This document shows, piece after piece, positions 6,282 through 12,541 of a DNA stretch of 19,877 bases. The notes beneath the pieces are model-generated. The model was not told the DNA's origin and ran no database searches. It saw only the letters and a list, made by a program, of their open reading frames with translations. The stretch's first letter is position 1. Every line of letters begins with the position of its first letter. Made by a program: the position numbers and the translations under genes. The DNA comes from Candidatus Competibacteraceae bacterium (GTDB lineage Bacteria > Pseudomonadota > Gammaproteobacteria > Competibacterales > Competibacteraceae), in the NCBI GenBank assembly GCA_020445045.1, contig JAGRHI010000407.1, positions 1-19,877 of the forward strand. The letters run 5' to 3'.

Positions 6282-6969
6282 CTCGCGCATCGAATGGACC
6301 CCGGCCATCGACGAAGCCATCCGGCGGATTTACCGCGACCGCCGGCACGGTGGTCTCAAGGCGTTGTCTCGCGAGACCGGCATCGGGCGCACTTCGCTAT
6401 CCGACCGGGCGCGCCGGGCATTGGGACTGCCCCCGTTGCGTAGCGTCCGACCCGCCAAAAAAACGCGGTGGGACCCCCTGGATGACGAGCTGATCGTGCG
6501 CTGGGGTCATGAGCCCTCCGCGTGCATCGCCCGCCGCCTGGAGGCCGCCGGACGCCCCTGGCGCAGCGACAAGACCGTCGCCAACCGTCGCTGTGAGCTG
6601 CGCAATCAAGGTCAACCCGTGGGCGCGTGGCGCGAGGACCTGACCACCGAGGAAGTGGCCGAGGGTCTGGGTATCAACATCATGGCCGTCACGCGCTGGA
6701 TCAAACAGGGGCAGCTAAAGGCTAAGGCCCTGCGGCCGGATTCCCCCACTTGCAAGTTCTATCGCATCCAGTCGCGTGATCTGCGGCGGTTTATCTACCG
6801 GCATCCGACCTATCTGGCGTCGGCGCGCCCCGACCTGGTTTGGTACAACGACATCGTGTTCGGGCCGTGCCCGTCCGATGTACAAGAGCCGCCCAAGGGT
6901 CGCCAGCGCCGCCAGCCCGAGCTGGACGGCACCGAATATCCCCTGAATTTGGAGTCTGCTCATGGCTGA
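6271..6969 (+). CDS. Multi-HTH DNA-binding protein
   Basis: A 232-residue protein with three consecutive DNA-binding-like units. Residues 9-53 (start WTPAIDEAIRRIY, end SDRARRALGL) and 66-110 (WDPLDDELIVRWG, then KTVANRRCEL) resemble GcrA/Myb-like repeats. Residues about 119-170 (LTTEEVAEGLGINIMAVTRWIKQGQLKA) are a MerR/excisionase-like helix-turn-helix with a wing (FYRIQSRDLRRFI). The start ATG 6271 follows GGGAGGGGAGG. A tail of about 60 residues is of unknown fold. It is probably a transcription regulator or DNA-architecture protein of the early operon; targets are unknown. Confidence 0.75.
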   Translation: MAANSRIEWTPAIDEAIRRIYRDRRHGGLKALSRETGIGRTSLSDRARRALGLPPLRSVRPAKKTRWDPLDDELIVRWGHEPSACIARRLEAAGRPWRSDKTVANRRCELRNQGQPVGAWREDLTTEEVAEGLGINIMAVTRWIKQGQLKAKALRPDSPTCKFYRIQSRDLRRFIYRHPTYLASARPDLVWYNDIVFGPCPSDVQEPPKGRQRRQPELDGTEYPLNLESAHG

Positions 6970-7231
6970 CCAATTCCACCCCCAACCCCAGCCGCGCGCC
7001 CACGCGGCCGACCCCGCCCATGCCGCCGCCGTGCGGCAACGGCACCGCGCCGACGCCATCGCCCGCATCAAGGCCCGCATCGAGGCCGGTGATTTGGATG
7101 ATCTGCCGGACGTGTTTCTGATCGTCGCGGAATGCGCGATGAACCGGGACATGAGCCAAATCGGGCGTTTTGCCCGCTGCGCCGGCTACCTGTTTGTATC
7201 CCCCCAACCTGGAGTATTGACCAATGCCTGA
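6962..7231 (+). CDS. Hypothetical early protein
   Basis: An 89-residue protein whose ATG overlaps the previous stop by eight bases, with GGAGT (6951-6955) upstream. The N-terminus is low complexity (HPQPQPRAHAADPAHAAA), then comes a basic amphipathic helix (RQRHRADAIARIKARIEAG), an acidic turn (DLDDLPD), and a second helix. Not recognised. Its end overlaps the HU-like gene start by eight bases. Confidence 0.6.
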   Translation: MADQFHPQPQPRAHAADPAHAAAVRQRHRADAIARIKARIEAGDLDDLPDVFLIVAECAMNRDMSQIGRFARCAGYLFVSPQPGVLTNA

Positions 7232-7520
7232 AACTACCACTATCGATCGTCTCGAACTTGCCGATCGGCTGGTTCGAACCGGGAATTACCCCTCGACCCG
7301 CGCCGCGCTGGCGGCGGTGGACGATGTGACCCGCGCCATCGGTAGCTGTCTGGCCGCCGGTCAGACGGTCCACATCCGACGATTTGGCCGGCTATCGGTC
7401 GCGGACACCCCCGAGCGGATGGGCCACAACCCGAAAACCGGCGAACCCATCTCCATCTCCGCCGGGCGCCGGGTCCGTTTCAAGCCCAGCAAGGCGCTGC
7501 TGAACGGGGGTGAGCTATGA
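7224..7520 (+). CDS. HU/IHF-family DNA-bending protein
   Basis: A 98-residue member of the bacterial HU/IHF family. The N-terminal helices (IDRLELADRLVRTG, RAALAAVDDVTRAIGSCLAAG) precede the strand IRRFGRLSV and the DNA-binding arm signature GHNPKTGEPISISA at 67-80, ending RFKPSKAL, matching the GxNPxTGExxxIxA...FKPGKxL family pattern. Length is normal for the family. HU and IHF are host proteins needed for Mu transpososome assembly and enhancer bending, so a phage copy may reduce that dependence (inference). It overlaps both neighbours by a few bases in the early operon. Confidence 0.9.
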   Translation: MPETTTIDRLELADRLVRTGNYPSTRAALAAVDDVTRAIGSCLAAGQTVHIRRFGRLSVADTPERMGHNPKTGEPISISAGRRVRFKPSKALLNGGEL

Positions 7521-8047
7521 GCGTCGCCGTCCGTCGCCTCAAGCTGGACGCCACCCCGCACCCGGTCCCGCAAACCCAAGACGAAGCGGTGGCCGCCATT
7601 GCTGAAATCGGCGTCCACCAGCGCGAGCGCACCCGCATCGAAACCTTGATGAACGACGAGCTGGCCCGGATTCGCGAGGGTTGGGAGAAGAAAGCCGCCC
7701 CGCATCAAGAGGCCATCAAGGAGCTGCAAAAAGGCGTGCAAATCTGGTGCGAGGCCAACCGCGAGCGGCTGACTCAAGGCGGGAAAGTCAAGTACGCACA
7801 CCTCGCCAGCGGTGAAGTTAAATGGCGGATCACCAATCCCCGAGTGAGCGTCCGCGACGTTAAGGCCGCGCTCGACGCCCTACGGGCGGCTGGTCTGACT
7901 CGGTTTATCCGCGTCAAGGAGGAGGTCAACAAGGATGAGGTCCTCAACAATCCGAAAGCCGTGGCGGACATCAAGGGGATTTCGATCAGCCAGCGCGAGG
8001 AATTCATCGTCGTGCCGTTCGAAACGACGCTGGAATCGGTCTCCTAA
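7517..8047 (+). CDS. gam: Gam host-nuclease inhibitor
   Basis: A 176-residue protein of the Mu Gam family, a Ku-like dimer that binds double-strand ends and blocks exonucleases. Length is close to Mu Gam (174). Features seen: a long N-terminal helical/coiled region (EIGVHQRERTRIETLMNDEL, EGWEKKAAPHQEAIKELQKG), then GEVKWRITNPRVSV and the C-terminal FIRVKEEVNKDEVL and ISISQREEFIVVPFE typical of the family. ATGA overlap with the HU-like gene makes co-translation likely. Confidence 0.92.
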   Translation: MSVAVRRLKLDATPHPVPQTQDEAVAAIAEIGVHQRERTRIETLMNDELARIREGWEKKAAPHQEAIKELQKGVQIWCEANRERLTQGGKVKYAHLASGEVKWRITNPRVSVRDVKAALDALRAAGLTRFIRVKEEVNKDEVLNNPKAVADIKGISISQREEFIVVPFETTLESVS

Positions 8048-8057
8048 ACGCGAAACC

Positions 8058-8078
8058 GCCCCGGTGGTGCGCCGGGGC
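8058..8078 (+). other. GC-rich hairpin between gam and gemA
   Basis: GCCCCGG and CCGGGGC form a perfect seven-base stem around TGGTGCG in the 52-base gap. No T-run follows, so it is not a classical terminator. It could be a processing or weak pausing site. Confidence 0.4.
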
Positions 8079-8099
8079 TGATGAGTAGCCTGGAGGGTT

Positions 8100-8543
8100 A
8101 TGTCCATGGTTTTTGAATCCCCTCGCACCCGCGAGATCAAGAGAATCCACATCGCCCAGCGCGATCTAGCCCTCACTGAGGACACCTATCGCGCCCTGCT
8201 GGAGCGGGTCACCGGCCAGCGTTCCGCCGCCGACCTGGACGCCAAGCAGCGCCGCGCCGTGATCGACGAATTCTACCGGCTCGGCTGGAAGCCCAAGACC
8301 CACCGCAAGCCGCGCCAGATCGCCGCGAGCAAGCAAAAGATGATGAGCAAGATCGAGGCGCTGCTGGCCGACGCCAGCCGATCCTGGGCCTATGCCGACG
8401 GCGTCGCGCGCAAGGTCTGCAAGGTGGATAGCGTGCAATTTTGCAACGAAGAGCAGCTCCGCAAGGTGGTGGCCGCGCTCATGTACGACCAGCGCCGCCG
8501 CCGCGCCCGCGCCGAACCAACCCCATCGCCGGAGGCCGCATGA
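8100..8543 (+). CDS. gemA: GemA/gp16-like regulator (DUF1018)
   Basis: A 147-residue protein of the Mu gp16 (GemA, DUF1018) family. The family start KRIHIAQRDLALTEDTYRALLERVTG is seen at residues about 14-39 (in two parts: RIHIAQRDLALTEDTYR, ALLERVTG), followed by SAADLDAKQRRAVIDEFYRLGW, a basic linker (KTHRKPRQIAASKQK) and a C-terminal helical domain (MSKIEALLADASRSWAYADG). Mu GemA affects host supercoiling-related gene expression. The start ATG 8100 follows TGGAGGG; ATG 8106 is a possible alternative. It overlaps the next gene by four bases. Confidence 0.85.
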   Translation: MSMVFESPRTREIKRIHIAQRDLALTEDTYRALLERVTGQRSAADLDAKQRRAVIDEFYRLGWKPKTHRKPRQIAASKQKMMSKIEALLADASRSWAYADGVARKVCKVDSVQFCNEEQLRKVVAALMYDQRRRRARAEPTPSPEAA

Positions 8544-8749
8544 ACCCATCCCCTTTGATCGACCCCCGCCTGCGTCCACACCTGGACGCGCTGCTCGATG
8601 CCGCCGATGAGGTCCTGGAGGACTGGTATTGCAACGATGTCGAGGACGGCGGCGCCCTGATTGCCTGCGGCCTGCTGCACGAGTTGAGCGATGCCGTGGA
8701 GGGGGTGCGGGCGAATCTGGACGGCGGGGAGCTGCTGCCATGCGCCTAA
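8540..8749 (+). CDS. Small hypothetical acidic protein
   Basis: A 69-residue acidic helical protein (LRPHLDALLDAADEVLEDWY, ALIACGLLHELSDAVEGV). GGAGG at 8531-8535 lies four bases before its ATG, which overlaps the gemA stop; its own stop overlaps the next gene by ten bases. Not recognised. Its placement in the coupled run supports it being a real gene. Confidence 0.65.
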   Translation: MNPSPLIDPRLRPHLDALLDAADEVLEDWYCNDVEDGGALIACGLLHELSDAVEGVRANLDGGELLPCA

Positions 8750-9372
8750 CCTGCCCCTGCTGCGGCGCCGCCTACAGCGTCGAGGTGCTGCTGGCCGACC
8801 GCGACGCGCGCGAAGCCGTGTCCACGGCGTTCCGGCTTCCGCCAAGCCTGAGCGAACGGCTGTTGCGCTACATCGCCCTGTTTCGCCCGGCGGAACGCGC
8901 CCTCAGTTGGGCGCGCGCGGCGCGGCTCATGGCGGAGCTGGAGGCGATGATCACCGCCGCCCAGATTGAGCGCAACGGCCAATGTTATCCTGCGCCAGTG
9001 GACGCCTGGCGGGTCGCCATCGATCAGATCATCGATATGAGGGATCGGAACATGCTCGCGCTGCCGATGAAAAGCCATGGTTACCTGCTGGAAATCCTGG
9101 TCGGCCTCCATCAGCGCGCCAACGACCAGCGCGCCGCGCGGCAAGAGGTCGCCGAGGAACACGCCCGCGCCCGAGAAGGCGCGCGCACGGGGGGGATGCA
9201 AGGCGCGGCGGCCCTAGTTCAAACGGTCGCTGCTCAGGCCGGCGTGGCGTCCGCCGCCCAGGCCGAGAAACCCATTCCCGAGCCCCGTGCGCCGCGCGTT
9301 CCGCCCCCCTCGATGTTCCGCGATCTGGCCGAACGGTTGAAGGGCAAACAGGAAACAGGAGAAACGACATGA
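8740..9372 (+). CDS. Hypothetical protein with N-terminal CPCC motif
   Basis: A 210-residue protein starting MRLTCPCCGAAYS, a half zinc-ribbon-like motif (C5, C7, C8), followed by a helical domain (SLSERLLRYIALFRP, WARAARLMAELEAMITAA), a segment PAPVDAWRVAIDQIIDMRD, an alanine/arginine-rich coiled stretch, and a C-terminal FRDLAERLKGK. Proteins with this CPCC start occur between gemA and mor in other transposable phages, but I do not know a function. GGGGAGC upstream is weak and it probably depends on coupling. Confidence 0.7.
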   Translation: MRLTCPCCGAAYSVEVLLADRDAREAVSTAFRLPPSLSERLLRYIALFRPAERALSWARAARLMAELEAMITAAQIERNGQCYPAPVDAWRVAIDQIIDMRDRNMLALPMKSHGYLLEILVGLHQRANDQRAARQEVAEEHARAREGARTGGMQGAAALVQTVAAQAGVASAAQAEKPIPEPRAPRVPPPSMFRDLAERLKGKQETGETT

Positions 9373-9638
9373 GCGATCCAGAAGAAATCAGGGCGGCTAA
9401 GCGCTTAGCTAGTCTCATTTTGGTAATGGGTGGGCCTGACTTGACTGGGCTCAGTGATGATGAGCTGCTGGAGACGATGGAGGAGGTGTTTTGTGTGGCT
9501 GGCGATGCCATAAAAATGGCAGGTGTATCTGCGGAAGAGGTGTCCAAGCCACTACAGAAGTTGGGGGCGGCGATGGCTGTATGTGGGAATTTTGATCCAG
9601 AAAGCCTACGGGTTGCGGACGATGGCCAAGGCGACTAA
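9369..9638 (+). CDS. Small acidic protein, compositionally distinct
   Basis: An 89-residue acidic helical protein (LTGLSDDELLETMEEVFCVAG). AGGAG at 9358-9362 precedes the ATG, which overlaps the previous stop. Codon choice is clearly less G/C-biased than in the flanking genes, suggesting a late acquisition. Not recognised; acidic small phage proteins are sometimes inhibitors or DNA mimics, but nothing here proves that. Confidence 0.65.
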   Translation: MSDPEEIRAAKRLASLILVMGGPDLTGLSDDELLETMEEVFCVAGDAIKMAGVSAEEVSKPLQKLGAAMAVCGNFDPESLRVADDGQGD

Positions 9639-9789
9639 AGCCACCGCGAATTGCCCGGCCTGCTCGGGTCTCATCGTGTTGCCGGTCAAGCCCTCGCCGA
9701 TCCAGACCCGGATCGTCTGTCCGCATTGCCGGCGGGCGTTGAATGTGCGGCTGGGCATCGGTCAGCGGTTTAACGTGCAACGCGCGTAA
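9622..9789 (+). CDS. Com-like zinc-ribbon protein
   Basis: A 55-residue protein with CPAC at residues 11-14 and CPHC at 33-36, 18 residues apart, followed by RRALNVRL. This is the layout of Mu Com, the zinc-finger RNA-binding activator of mom translation (CKNC, then CPRC). In Mu, com precedes mom near the right end, whereas here it precedes mor. It lacks a visible ribosome binding site and overlaps the previous gene by 17 bases, so translation would be coupled. The alternative is a generic small zinc ribbon of unknown role. Confidence 0.65.
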   Translation: MAKATKATANCPACSGLIVLPVKPSPIQTRIVCPHCRRALNVRLGIGQRFNVQRA

Positions 9790-9805
9790 TGTTTGAGGAG
9801 GATCG

Positions 9806-10132
9806 ATGCATCTACCCGATGATTATCCCGAGCAGCTCGCCGATCTGGCGGGCGTCTTGTTCGAGCGGCTGCGGAAACGCGACATCCCCCACGCGGATGA
9901 GATTGCCAAGGAGCAAACCGAGGACGTGCGCGCCGCGCTGGGCGGTGGGCTACTGTATATTCCAAAAGGGACCCGATACGCGAATCGTCTTCGCAATGAA
10001 GAAATCTGGCACGAGCATGTTCGCAAAGGAGTCACCCCCCCTCAGCTCTCGCAGCGCTATGGCTTGAATATCGTCACGATCTACGAGATTCTGGCCGCCG
10101 AGCGCGCCAAGCAACAACCCGCCTTGTTCTGA
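9806..10132 (+). CDS. mor: Mor-family transcription activator
   Basis: A 108-residue protein of the Mor/C family, which activates middle or late phage transcription by binding upstream of promoters with poor -35 boxes. The N-terminal part (DYPEQLADLAGVLFERLRKR) forms the dimerisation region; GGGLLYIPKGTRYANRLRNEEIW and the helix-turn-helix (TPPQLSQRYGLNIVTIYEILAAE) follow, in the usual Mor order. GAGGAGG (9794-9800) lies five bases before the ATG. No second Mor/C paralogue is seen, so this protein may directly drive the lysis and late genes that start at 10311. Confidence 0.9.
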   Translation: MHLPDDYPEQLADLAGVLFERLRKRDIPHADEIAKEQTEDVRAALGGGLLYIPKGTRYANRLRNEEIWHEHVRKGVTPPQLSQRYGLNIVTIYEILAAERAKQQPALF

Positions 10133-10140
10133 ATACCCCG

Positions 10141-10180
10141 TTAAAACCCTCCTTAATATCCCCTCTTAATTAGTTTTGTG
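10141..10180 (+). promoter_or_regulatory. Putative Mor-dependent late promoter
   Basis: This A/T-rich island after mor contains TTAAAACCCTCC, TTAATAT and TCTTAATTAG. TAATTA (10167-10172) could be a -10 box with a start near 10179; no -35 consensus is found at the right distance, as expected for an activator-dependent Mor/C promoter. The repeated TTAAxx elements may be the Mor site. This is inference from position and composition. Confidence 0.35.
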
Positions 10181-10181
10181 A

Positions 10182-10204
10182 TCCTCCTCGCATCACGAGG
10201 AGGA
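10182..10204 (+). other. Hairpin sequestering a Shine-Dalgarno sequence
   Basis: TCCTCCTCG and CGAGGAGGA form a perfect nine-base stem around the loop CATCA. The right arm contains AGGAGGA, a near-ideal ribosome binding site. No T-run follows, so a simple terminator is unlikely. It stands directly before the larger inverted repeat. Confidence 0.75.
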
Positions 10205-10209
10205 ACCCC

Positions 10210-10306
10210 ATTTGACCGATTCAGCGCGGGCTATCGTCAAGCCGCTATCCATGGGCTGGTTGCGCCCTCATCCAGTCCGCGATAGCTCGCACTGAATCGG
10301 TTAAAT
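10210..10306. repeat. 97-base imperfect inverted repeat upstream of the lysin gene
   Basis: Arms 10210-10236 and 10280-10306 match at 24 of 27 positions (left arm starts ATTTGACCGATTCAGCG). Inside the 43-base loop GGGCTGG and CCAGTCC can form a further short stem. The element ends four bases before the endolysin ATG. It could be a mobile palindromic element, an operator or an RNA switch. It separates the AGGAGGA at 10198-10204 from the start codon; if folded, the spacing becomes about ten bases. Confidence 0.85.
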
Positions 10307-10310
10307 CCAC

Positions 10311-10847
10311 ATGGCTCGCAAATCCCGTTCCTCGCTCAGCATCAAGCTGTCCGCCGCCGCCATCGCCGCTGCCGTCGCGGTCCAGGTCGGGGACCGGGGA
10401 ATGTCGGTGTCCGAGGCTGGCGTCGATCTGATCATGCAGTTCGAAAGCTGCCGCGTGGCTGTATATCGCGACCCAGTGGGGCTGCCCACGGCTGGATGCG
10501 GACACCTGGTCACCGCCGATGACGACTATCGGGTCGGGCAGAAGCTCACCAAAGCCGAGATTCGCGAGCTGTTCATCGAGGACCTCCTTCCGTCAGTTCG
10601 CTGCGTCAATAAAGCGCTTGGCTGGAAGGTCATCGACCAGGGTGATTTCGACGTGTTTACGGATCTCGCGTTCAACACCGGCTGCCCGCGCTTTCAGCGC
10701 TCCACGGCACTGAGGTGCTATCGGCGCGGCGATAGAGCATGCGCAAAACGTGGGGTCGCCGCATTTCGCATCGCCGGTGGGCGTGTGAATCGTGGGCTGG
10801 TCCGGCGTCGCACTGCATTTCTCGAACAACGGTGGGGCCGTCCATGA
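10311..10847 (+). CDS. Endolysin, T4-lysozyme-like (GH24), signal-anchor type
   Basis: A 178-residue muramidase that cleaves peptidoglycan. The catalytic E-x8-D-x5-T triad is present as E45, D54 and T60 (FESCRVAVYRDPVGLPTAGCG). The N-terminus is basic (ARKSRSS) followed by a weakly hydrophobic Ala-rich stretch at 11-27 (IKLSAAAIAAAVAVQVG), typical of signal-anchor-release endolysins that go through Sec and need no large holin hole. NTGCPRFQRSTALRCYRRGD and the C-terminal FLEQRWG fit the family. No Shine-Dalgarno lies directly before the ATG; the inverted repeat does. A later ATG at 10401 would drop the export signal and is less likely. Confidence 0.9.
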   Translation: MARKSRSSLSIKLSAAAIAAAVAVQVGDRGMSVSEAGVDLIMQFESCRVAVYRDPVGLPTAGCGHLVTADDDYRVGQKLTKAEIRELFIEDLLPSVRCVNKALGWKVIDQGDFDVFTDLAFNTGCPRFQRSTALRCYRRGDRACAKRGVAAFRIAGGRVNRGLVRRRTAFLEQRWGRP

Positions 10848-11326
10848 ATGACCTGTTCGATTTCAGCACCTTCATCCAGTTCGTCAAGGACAACTGGGCG
10901 CCGGTGGTCGCGGGCGCGGTGCTGTTGCCGTTCGTCATGAACCTCTGGGTCGGCGCGTGGCGACGGATCTGCAACCGCTTTAGGACCTATCCGACGTTTA
11001 TGCGCGGCGCGATTTACGTGGACTGCGTCACACCATCCGGCGGCTATTACCCGCGCTTGCGCTGCATCCGTAACGGGCTACTGAGTGTGACGATGGAAAC
11101 CCCGGAGGGGGCGAAATTCCTGGTGTACAACAAGGAGTTGCGGGATGGCTGGGTGCTGCCGATCCTGTATGACCCGATGCTGGATCAGGTCCGGGGTCGC
11201 GATGATTGGGCTGATCGGGATGTTGGGCATCGCCGGATGCACGACGGCGATGAGCTGCCGCCCAGCGGCAAAAATGACGCCGTGCGCGGCCTGCTTTCAG
11301 CGCGCCGGGATGCGGGGGGCGATTGA
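10844..11326 (+). CDS. Hypothetical membrane protein of the lysis region
   Basis: A 160-residue protein beginning by ATGA overlap with the endolysin stop. One membrane segment is at about residues 19-38 (PVVAGAVLLPFVMNLWVGAW), followed by a basic stretch (RRICNRFRTY) that would stay inside, and a soluble domain of strands (GAIYVDCVTPSGGYYPRLRC, LLSVTMETPEGAKFLVYN). The last 50 residues are charged and low in pattern, and share DNA with the lipoprotein-like frame. The position suggests a lysis-related role, but no holin or spanin signature is certain. Confidence 0.65.
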   Translation: MNDLFDFSTFIQFVKDNWAPVVAGAVLLPFVMNLWVGAWRRICNRFRTYPTFMRGAIYVDCVTPSGGYYPRLRCIRNGLLSVTMETPEGAKFLVYNKELRDGWVLPILYDPMLDQVRGRDDWADRDVGHRRMHDGDELPPSGKNDAVRGLLSARRDAGGD

Positions 11327-11354
11327 AAGCGTGGGCTTTTCCTGCAAGTTCTAA
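11169..11354 (+). CDS. Small lipoprotein-like protein nested in another frame
   Basis: A 61-residue frame overlapping the end of the previous gene. The N-terminus has arginines (MTRCWIRS), a hydrophobic stretch (GVAMIGLIGMLG) and a lipobox IAGC with C24 as the lipidated residue; the rest is short and cysteine-rich (SCRP, TPCAAC, FSCKF). An outer-membrane lipoprotein nested at the end of a lysis gene recalls the Rz/Rz1 spanin layout, but the mature part is not proline-rich as in Rz1. Starts at 11202 or 11145 are possible; the ribosome binding site is weak. Confidence 0.45.
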   Translation: MTRCWIRSGVAMIGLIGMLGIAGCTTAMSCRPAAKMTPCAACFQRAGMRGAIESVGFSCKF

Positions 11355-11370
11355 CTCTGGAGGCATAGCG

Positions 11371-11646
11371 ATGAATCTCATCGTCAAGCTAGCGATCCCG
11401 GTGATCGGCAAGGCGCTGATCGGCAACAACTGGCAATCGGCCATCGACAAGGTCCGTGAGTTGGCGAGCGACACGACGATGTCCGGCAAGGAAAAATGGG
11501 CGGTGGTCGAGCAAATGCTGATCGACGCCGGGATGAAAGCCGCCGGCATCGTCTTCGAGCTGGCGATATCGCTGGTGCTGAACTACTGCGCGAACTCCGG
11601 GCTTATCCGATTGGATGAGAACGGCAAGATCGTGGCGAGCCAATGA
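11371..11646 (+). CDS. Small hypothetical protein, lysis region
   Basis: A 91-residue protein after TGGAGG (11360-11365). The N-terminus is an amphipathic/hydrophobic helix (LIVKLAIPVIGKALIG), then a charged helical middle (SAIDKVRELASD), and a second hydrophobic helix (AAGIVFELAISLVLNYCA). Such small two-helix proteins in lysis clusters may be holins or membrane-associated, but I do not recognise a family. Confidence 0.6.
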   Translation: MNLIVKLAIPVIGKALIGNNWQSAIDKVRELASDTTMSGKEKWAVVEQMLIDAGMKAAGIVFELAISLVLNYCANSGLIRLDENGKIVASQ

Positions 11647-11647
11647 C

Positions 11648-11842
11648 ATGTTCGAGACCATCGTCATCGTGGGCGTGATACTCCCGGTCGCGTTTTCCAT
11701 CGCCACCGTCATTGCCCTGCTGTGGACGGGCTGGTCGAGATCGGACCGGTGTTGCCGACAGCTCGAAGCGATGCTGGACGAGTATCGGCGGGCCGACACG
11801 GAGCTGCTGGAGTCGCCGACCGACGCGGAGGATTCGGCATGA
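11648..11842 (+). CDS. Small single-span membrane protein
   Basis: A 64-residue protein with one clear membrane helix at about residues 5-27 (IVIVGVILPVAFSIATVIAL), then a short cytoplasmic or periplasmic helix with CCRQLEAMLDEYRRAD. It is coupled to the gp24-like gene by ATGA overlap. It could be a holin or an inner-membrane spanin remnant; length alone does not decide. Confidence 0.6.
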   Translation: MFETIVIVGVILPVAFSIATVIALLWTGWSRSDRCCRQLEAMLDEYRRADTELLESPTDAEDSA

Positions 11843-12237
11843 GCATGACGCTCTCGATGACCGCCTATGAATGGCTGGGGGTGCTGGGCGCCGCCCTGGT
11901 CGCGCTGCTGACGTTCATCTTCTGGATGGGCTGGCTATTTCTCAAGCAAATCGAAAAATGGCTAGACGCCCGGTTTGCCGCCATGGAGGCCGTGCGATCC
12001 CATGCCTCCGAGCAATGGCGATCCAGCTTTATGACGCTGGAGAGCCGCGCGACGGATACCGAGCGCCGGCTGATGCAGTTATTGGTCGATCTGCCCGAGC
12101 AATTCGAGCGCCGGGATGATGCGATTCGCCGCGAGGTCTCCATCCTCAATCGGCTGGACGCAGTCGGGGAAAAAGTTATGAAACTCCTGGAATGCGATAT
12201 CCGCCACTGCCCCATCAAGGAACAGTCCCATGGTTGA
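11839..12237 (+). CDS. Mu gp24-like membrane-anchored coiled coil (DUF2730)
   Basis: A 132-residue protein with an N-terminal membrane helix at about 14-36 (VLGAALVALLTFIFWMGWLF), then a long charged helix (QIEKWLDARFAAMEAVR, LESRATDTERRLMQLLVDLP), a pattern of the DUF2730 family that sits before the terminase genes in Mu-like phages. Topology resembles inner-membrane spanins, so a spanin role is possible. It overlaps the next gene by eight bases. Confidence 0.7.
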   Translation: MSMTLSMTAYEWLGVLGAALVALLTFIFWMGWLFLKQIEKWLDARFAAMEAVRSHASEQWRSSFMTLESRATDTERRLMQLLVDLPEQFERRDDAIRREVSILNRLDAVGEKVMKLLECDIRHCPIKEQSHG

Positions 12238-12541
12238 CCTGGAAAAGAGCCGCCGGGAAACCCTGCGCTGGCTGATTTTGCTGACGCTCAATGCCGCCCG
12301 CCCGCGCGATGCCGGCGAGCGCATGGTCCATGAGGCGATCCGGCAAGAACTGCCGGACGCGACCGCTCGGGAGCTGCGCCAGCAGCTCGATTACCTGGCC
12401 GAGCGCGACCTGATTCACCTGGAAGGGCGCGACACACCGTCATGGCGGGCCAAGTTGACGCGGTACGGCATCGATATCACCGAGTACACCCTCGATTGCG
12501 AACCGGGCATCGCCCGCCCGCCGAAATACTGGGATGAATAA
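12230..12541 (+). CDS. Winged-helix phage protein (gp25/gp26 position)
   Basis: A 103-residue protein. Helices (RETLRWLILLTLNAARP, GERMVHEAIRQELP, ATARELRQQLDYLAERDLI) and the wing HLEGRDTPSWRAKLTRYGID form a MarR/PadR-like winged helix. Proteins of this shape, ending in a short acidic/proline tail (GIARPPKYW), lie just before the small terminase in Mu-like phages. No exact function is known. Its stop overlaps the next start by one base (TAATG). Confidence 0.7.
   Translation: MVDLEKSRRETLRWLILLTLNAARPRDAGERMVHEAIRQELPDATARELRQQLDYLAERDLIHLEGRDTPSWRAKLTRYGIDITEYTLDCEPGIARPPKYWDE

Noticed and set aside
8058..8078. Hairpin after gam as a rho-independent terminator
   Set aside because: No T-run follows and the early genes continue 22 bases later, so kept only as a hairpin.
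10182..10204. Nine-base hairpin after mor as a rho-independent terminator
   Set aside because: It is followed by ACCCCATTTG, not by a T-run, and its arm contains the ribosome binding site; kept as a possible regulatory hairpin.
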